Positions 58,598 through 64,000 of a DNA stretch of 64,000 nt are shown here, piece after piece. The stretch covers positions 1,272,979 through 1,336,978 of the forward strand of contig CM030934.1 of assembly GCA_018136815.1 (NCBI GenBank), written 5' to 3'. The notes below the pieces were generated by a model, which was given only the letters and a program-made list of their open reading frames with translations, did no database searches and was not told the DNA's origin. Numbering within the stretch: the first letter of the stretch is position 1; the number at the start of each line of letters is the position of its first letter. This stretch comes from Isochrysis galbana (Eukaryota > Haptophyta > Isochrysidales > Isochrysidaceae). The position numbers were made by a program, and so were the translations under genes.

Positions 58598-60837
58598 ATG
58601 GGGGTGGACGGGGATCGCTCTTTGTCGACTCGCGCGACAGCGCAACCGCAGGGCACGCCCAACATCACGCTGCCAAAGGAGCTGAGAGACTTCCTCACTT
58701 CTGGTGCAAAGGAGCTCGCGCGCCCGGGGCGCCGCGCCCTCCCAGGGAGGGAGCCAGCTGCCAGCCGGACGCCAGATGACAAGCTGCCACCACCTGCAAC
58801 AAAGCTCAAGACCGCTCGGAAGACGTCGTTCAGCACGACCAAGACGCGCTCCGAGCCAGCGGTACCACAGGCCAAGGCTGCTCCCCGTGTGCCTCGCGAG
58901 TTGCAGGACTACCTGACCGCCGGCACAAGCGAACTGCTCGGCTCGCGCAAGCGCACCATCAGGCCGTTAGCCAGATTTGGCATCGATGATGAGGAGAGTG
59001 TTCGGCGAACAAAGGCGAGGGCCACACCTGCCCAGAAGGAGACGAAGGAGCCTCAACGATCGGCTTCTTCAAAGGTGATCCTCGACGCGCCAGCCACAGT
59101 CGACGAGAAGCGCGTACCAGATGCTGATGGTAAACCATCAAACGGCCCGGCGGCTGAGCAACAACCTGCCAACATGGCTCCATCAACAACCGCAACACCT
59201 GGTGTGCGAGCGCAAAGAGCGGCTTCTGCACCGGTTGACGACCGGACTTACGCAGTTGGTGTCGGCATCCCTCTACCTGATCACTGGCCGACTCCACTGC
59301 TCCCGTCCGGCGTCATCCTGGACAAGACTCCTCCTGCAATCGCGCCACTCATCGTTGCGCCGCTCGACTCGTCCTCTGACGAGCCCAAGTTGCCTGAGCC
59401 TAAGACGCCAACCATGTCCGCCGCGCGTAAGAAGGGTTCCACGCGTAGCCGACGCTGCGCTTGCGGCACGACGGACAAGACTAAGTGGACCGTGCAATGC
59501 GCTGAGTGCGAACGCGTCATGCACGGCCAATGTGTGGGCGCCGATGCTGCCCTGTATGGCCTGGAGCAAGCCAAGCCCAAGCGGAAACGGGGCGAGCCCC
59601 CGAGGTGGTACTGCCGAGGCTGTGCCGCTCGCCGCAAGCGGCAAAGTAGAGAGCAGGCAGAGTTCGGGTGGACGGACCGATCGGAGCGCTACTGCATCTG
59701 CAACAGCCCTTGGGATGGACGTGACTTCATGATTGCTTGCGATATTTGCACCGTGTGGTACCATGGCGCTTGCGTGGGCCTCAGCGTGCCAACAGTGAAC
59801 GCTGGGACCGAAGCCGCTTTTCGCAGGTACGTCTGTCCGCGATGCACAGTTTCCTCCGATCTTGGCGGCAAACAGCTCTCCAATGCTCGTGCGACCGTGG
59901 AGCAGGGCCTGGACCCATCTCACACATTTGAGGCCTCGGGCAACAAGGCCCTAGCGGCTGGGCCAGCGACCCCTGTTCTCTTGTCATCCTCCACCACCTC
60001 GGACGACTCTTCCACATCCAACTCCCCCTCCGTATCTCGTCAAGTGACTCTCAATGCGTGTTCTAGCGCTCCAATGATGGCGCTGCCGAGTGCTCACAGG
60101 TCCTGGGCGGACGGGTCGTCTGCACTTGCATGGCTCGTAGAGGCCGCATCCGCAATGCGCCCGAGCAGCGTCGGCAACACGCCGACGTCCAAAACCACCA
60201 CCACTGGTCTACCAATGCCTGGCAGCACTCCACATCGGACCACGGCACGTCGACATACGTTGGCACGAGTCGGACTACTGGACGTCCTCACCGATGACTG
60301 CGTCACCGCGATTCTGTCTCACTTACCCATCTCATCTCTCTTACTCTGCGCCGTGCCGCTATCCCACCGGGTGGCCGACCTTGCCGAGCCCCTGTTTCGA
60401 AAGGAGTGCGTGGCCCGCGGGTGGAAGCTGCAGCGACGGCTCGCCTCCGCCCCATGTCCCTGGCGCCGCATGCTTCGCACCCGCTCGTGCGCCGTGTGTC
60501 TCTCGCATGTGGCACCCTTTGTTGTGCGGCGCCCGCCCTCGACTGCAGCGGTCTTCAGGCTTTGCCGCACGTGCGCTCGCCGCTCTGATGTGCAAGAGCA
60601 GTGCCACTGGCACTCTCTTGAGGTGGAATCAATCGGTGAGAAGGGCCAGCCACTGTTTTCGAGGCAATTTCATACACCCCTTTTTGGTCGTGCTGATGGT
60701 TTCTCTCAGCGCTCCATACGCCAAGGCTAATCTCCGCCTACGTCGAGACAATTCGCGATGTCTTGCGCGAGGCCATGGTGCGTCTCTGTGCTCTCTGTGC
60801 GAGGGCGGGTCGCATGCGCATCTTGGTAAAACATTGA
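58598..60837 (+). CDS. PHD-PHD-F-box protein, two exons
   Basis: The exons are 58598-60635 and 60710-60837, separated by a 74-bp GT-AG intron (G|GTGAGA...CTCTCAG), giving 721 residues. Unspliced, the frame stops at 60730; the spliced end reads LHTPRLISAYVETIRDVLRE, a better helix. The N-terminus has a repeated motif (PKELRDFLTSGAKEL and PRELQDYLTAGTSEL). PHD finger one (about 284-345) has CACGTTDKTKW and CAECERVMHGQCVG. PHD finger two (about 364-420) has CICNSPWDGRDFMIACDIC and WYHGACVG, the usual C4HC3 zinc pattern. The F-box (about 557-600) is DVLTDDCVTAILSHLPISSL. PHD fingers read histone tails and F-boxes recruit SCF ubiquitin ligases, so a chromatin-linked ubiquitin ligase adaptor is the natural inference. 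ATG 58598 is chosen as the first after the C-runs. Confidence 0.85.
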
Positions 60838-62092
60838 TCAGATCATCTGGCGTTAGCCTGCCCGATCCTGTGTGCTCTTGCATCACGGGTGCTCGAGGCT
60901 CCAATGAGGAGTACAGGGCATGTTCATTTGTGTTTTCTCGCCAGTGGTCTTGAGGACACAGAGGGGGAGCTCCACGGTGATCATGTCACTCATCGCCCGA
61001 GGCGACTACGTCATTCATCGGCCACGCTACCCGTGGTAGCAAGCTGCCGCGACGTAGCACCTTCTATGTGATTTTGTTGGCAGCACTCATGCACTCACCC
61101 GTCGATGAGGCGGGTACTCGGTGTGCGCCTGGGCTACCGTAGGTGCGAGCCCCAAGGTTCGTCATTCCCATTTACGCAGCATGGCATATCAAGATCAACG
61201 ACATCAGGTGACCGTTGACGACTTGTGCATGTAAGATGTAAACCACTCCCGCTTTTCCGTGTGAATTCCTGATTTCTCTTATCCTTCATGTCTATTGTGT
61301 ACTCGCTTTCGCCTCTCACGCGTGTCGCTTGTGATGTCGCTTGCGCTGGGCCGCACGTAGCTTATGCTTGTGTAACTTTGAATGATAGAGTTATGATATA
61401 AACCTTTTGATATTCTCGCCTCGCGCATGGCACTGGACCTTTAACGTGCTTGTTGCCACGACCATAATCGCTCTCCTTCCCCTCCCCAGCTCCTCGCCAC
61501 GTTCCATCGGCCCTCACCCTCTCCCACCTCGAGTCGCGAGTTTGCGCTGGAAAGGTATCGAACTCGAGACGCAAGTCCCGAACTCGAACTCGAGTCGCGA
61601 ATTCCGGTTTTTATTTTGAAGTCCGCTTGCCCACGGGCCACGGGTGACTGACAAGGATACTGGACGGACGCCCTCAATGAACTAACACGCTACACGCCCG
61701 AAAGGGGCAGAACTAGATAGAGAGGAGCAAATAATATAGGAGACAGATCCCACCGGCACTCGCCACAGTCATTCTCTTAGCATGGCGCTATGTAATGCCA
61801 TAAGTTACACTACGACGGCGCGACTTTCTCCGAAGAATCGATCCTAACATCCTAACAAAAGTAATCGGAAGATTCGCAACGCTCAGCAGGGCCATCATTT
61901 TCTGGACTCAGCGAGGACGGCCCGCATGCAAGCATGGGCCGTCAACCAAAACAAGGATAGACCTAAACCTAAACGAGCTAAGTAAGTAAGACCCATATCC
62001 ACATACACAATTGACAATCAAAGCGAACTCGTCCCCAGCGCATAACTACGGGCGCTAGCCTCGAAACTGGGGATAGAATATAGTAGTAAAAA
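60838..62092. other. Stretch without recognised gene
   Basis: This is the 3' flank of the PHD/F-box gene and a repeat trace at about 61395-61440 (AAACCTTTTGATATTCTCGC, as at 6790 and 32953), followed by CTCGAGTCGCGA-type palindromes (61528-61605). A strong palindrome lies at 61917-61942 (ACGGCCC...GGGCCGT). No ORF is supported. Confidence 0.4.
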
Positions 62093-62300
62093 ACATCTGA
62101 AGATTCAGGGCTACACACCTACTGGCTACAGGACTATCCATCTCTACTTCCACCGCCCTTATCTTCCCTTCCTCCACCTCTTCCCCTGCCGGCCCCCCTT
62201 CATTTCTTTTTCTTCGGTTTCCGGGGTCCGGCCTCGGTGCACTACCTGAGGCCTGAGGCCTGGTTTGTTTGGAGTGTGGGTTCCGGGCAGGCCTTTTGGT
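62093..62300 (+). mobile_element. ATCTGAAGATT-led retroelement 5' part
   Basis: The A-run, ATCTGAAGATTCAGGGCTAC, C/T-rich leader, TTCGGTTTCCGGGGTCCGGC and GGTGCACTACCTGAGG are all shared with the minus-strand copy at 48239-48690. This is the best-preserved start of the family in the window. Confidence 0.6.
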
Positions 62301-62337
62301 CTCTTGCTCTCGTAGGTCGTGTCCACCTGGGTCCCGT

Positions 62338-62700
62338 CTAGATCACATTGCCTCTAGTGGTGCCCTCTCTTGTTCGTTGTGTCCGTGGTTTACTAGTTGC
62401 TCCGTTGCTTCGCTCCTTGGCCTCTACGACCGCGTGCGCGATCTTCAGCTTGGTGGCTAGTTCAACTAGCTCCTCGCTGGGTTTTAGCCCACCCTTGTCG
62501 CTTATGTGAAATATGGGTCTCAAGTCGCCCATATCTATTCTTTTCTTTTTCTTGGGCTGTCTTCCCATGCCCGCTTGGGCTGTTCTCGCCGAGTCGGTTT
62601 CGTATGCGAATAATAAAGCTTTACACAGGACGCTGCCCGATTGTAGGGCGGTCAAACAGTGCTTTTTTATTAGGGGTGAAAAAATGACCATCTCAGAATT
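62338..62700 (-). CDS. Hypothetical ORF fragment
   Basis: A minus-strand frame with protein-like composition (MGRQPKKKKRIDMGDLRPIF, HISDKGGLKPSEELVELATK, LKIAHAVVEAKERSNGATSK) and a basic KKKKR cluster. The 18-mer shared with 32806 lies at its upstream end, so the start is probably repeat-derived. No family is recognised. It may be part of a retroelement protein. Confidence 0.35.
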   Translation of the reverse strand, partial: NSEMVIFSPLIKKHCLTALQSGSVLCKALLFAYETDSARTAQAGMGRQPKKKKRIDMGDLRPIFHISDKGGLKPSEELVELATKLKIAHAVVEAKERSNGATSKPRTQRTREGTTRGNVI

Positions 62701-62833
62701 GAGGAAATTTGAGGATTTTCTTCGGGAGAAAGTTCCCAATACACCCAACTAGCACATATCCGGGGCCCATTAGGACCCGGACCCCCCCCTTGGGCCCCCA
62801 CAACAAAACGTAATCGAAAACAGACAAAAGACG

Positions 62834-63640
62834 CTAAAATCGCAAAAGCTTGAAAAGCTCAACTTCGAACCGATGCCGGGCGCGCTGCGTGCCCGTTTTC
62901 GACGATCCATCCGGATGGGGGACCCCACCAGATACCAAATACGCATAGCCCACCCGGATGGTCACGCCAATCGGGCAGGCCGCGCGCCGAACCCTCGTCG
63001 AAATCACCCATCCGCCGAGCCCATTGAACGTTGAGCCGTCGCCGTCGCCGGCGGCCCGCTCCCTAATTCTATTGGAATCGATGGCCGCTCGAGAGCTGCG
63101 CCTCTTCTGTCCTGGAGTCAACTCGGACAGCGTCGGAGCGTGCGGCCCCAAGTCCAACCGTACGCTCCCGTCGATAACGCCTTGCGGGTCCGCGGACGCC
63201 TTGGTGAAGAAATCGATCGCGGCGGGCCAGACGTCGGGAAGGACGTCGAGCGCGCGCTGCTCCGGGCCGAACTTGATGGCGCGCAAGAGAGGCCAAAGAA
63301 CGGTGTCCGACAGGATAGACATCGCTCGCACCGCTGCCATGATCTCGGGAGAGGAGGCGCCCTTGAGGATGGAGCCGCGTAGCTTGCCGCCCGCCTTCTC
63401 CGCCATCATCTCCTCCTCCTCGAGGAACGTCCGAAGAGTGCCCTCCTACGTGAGCAGGCGCTCGGTCACGGCGGCGTTGAGGAAGAAGACGTACGAGCGA
63501 GATCCGCAGATGGCGAGCAGGTCCTCAACGTTTCCGAGCACGGCGTCGGTGGAGGCGTCTACCATGTCGGCAAGCCTCGCGTCCATCCACTCGCGGAACT
63601 TGGCGCCAATCGCATAGCCCTTTGACGAGCAGGGGGGGGG
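62834..63640 (-). pseudogene. Hypothetical protein with one in-frame stop
   Basis: From about 63630 the minus frame reads KGYAIGAKFREWMDARLADM, then VDASTDAVLGNVEDLLAICG and FFLNAAVTERLLT. It meets TAG at 63446-63448 and continues EGTLRTFLEEEEMMAEKAGG, then IMAAVRAMSILSDTVLWPLL, to a stop at 62834. Both sides have the same coding character, so the TAG interrupts one protein. The upstream side ends in G/C-runs (63628-63665). It resembles a transposon-type helical protein, but I cannot name the family. Confidence 0.5.
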
Positions 63641-63665
63641 TTCGGGGGGGGTCCGGGGGGGGCAG

Positions 63666-64000
63666 GTAAGGGGGGCCCCTGGGGAATCCTTGGACACCCA
63701 TGAGGGGTGGAAAATAGTGGTTAAAAAGCGTGAGTGACCGAGTGACCGGCCTACCAAACATCCAGGTAAAACTCTCGTAAAAGAGAGAAGAGGATGGGTT
63801 GCAGCGTTGAGTCCTGCGGTCTGCCGCGCCGGCCGCCGATTCTAGACCTTATCGTCCGGACGGGTGTGATACTTCCTGTCTCTTCGATCGTCGCGCACTA
63901 TTCTTATAGTTCGTCGTTCCGCGTTCGTACGTTCGTACCGTTCGTCGTTCGTTGCCGCTAGCCACTGGCAACTGGCAGTAGGGGAAGTAGTAGTAGTAGT
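63666..64000. other. Window end, no gene recognised
   Basis: Mixed sequence ending in an AGT triplet run (63982-64000). TTCGTCGTTCG/TTCGTACG-type short repeats occur at 63910-63955. Confidence 0.35.

Overview
This window is nuclear DNA of a GC-rich eukaryotic microalga, most likely one with a secondary red-type plastid (haptophyte or stramenopile; the lineage is an inference). The signs are a light-harvesting chlorophyll-binding protein, a 2Fe-2S ferredoxin, a protein with a signal-like leader ending in A|F as in bipartite plastid presequences, short GT-AG introns (74-281 bp), long microsatellites and many retroelements. No bacterial operon structure is present.

Twelve host genes are well supported. 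They are an ARM-like protein (755-1780, -), an RsuA-type pseudouridine synthase (2009-2791, +), a chromodomain protein (3679-4843, -, two exons), an LHC protein (5291-6067, +), a 2Fe-2S ferredoxin (20808-21813, -, three exons), an RMDN-family TPR protein (26020-27395, -, two exons), an ankyrin/TPR protein (29997-32708, +), a coiled-coil protein (34035-34843, -, two exons), an RRM-BART fusion (38126-39445, +), a TMEM115-like membrane protein (40475-41545, -), an AlkB-type dioxygenase (48749-50691, -, two exons) and a METTL24-like protein (51473-52415, -, two exons). A multi-spanning membrane protein (54679-56001, -) and a PHD-PHD-F-box protein (58598-60837, +, two exons) complete the right side. 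Six of these only become complete when GT-AG introns are removed; every junction proposed keeps frame.

The rest is mostly mobile DNA. An almost pristine 9.07 kb Ty1/copia element (8500-17573) has 612-bp LTRs ending TATC...GATA and a CTCCT target duplication. It sits inside, and in frame splits, ORF1 of a LINE (18104-17579 plus 8499-7214). The copia leader itself holds a 1.57 kb TRIM-like element (9391-10957) with 751-bp LTRs and a GTCTT duplication. Eight fragments of the LINE class begin with a small hairpin just upstream of the ORF1 start; stems differ in sequence but stay paired. A second repeat class starts with an A-run and ATCTGAAGATTC. There are also a 1.67 kb unit with perfect 50-bp inverted ends holding a minisatellite, a Tc1/mariner-type MITE, LTR pairs, and broken gag, RNase H and LINE ORF2 pieces.

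The most unusual coding stretch is 46994-48238. There a protein of unknown fold is followed 37 bp later by a beta/gamma-crystallin-like protein with one membrane anchor and a glycine-2 myristoylation-type start. With the small two-helix membrane protein at 44472-44759 it looks like a compact, intronless, possibly virus-derived cassette; that origin is inference.
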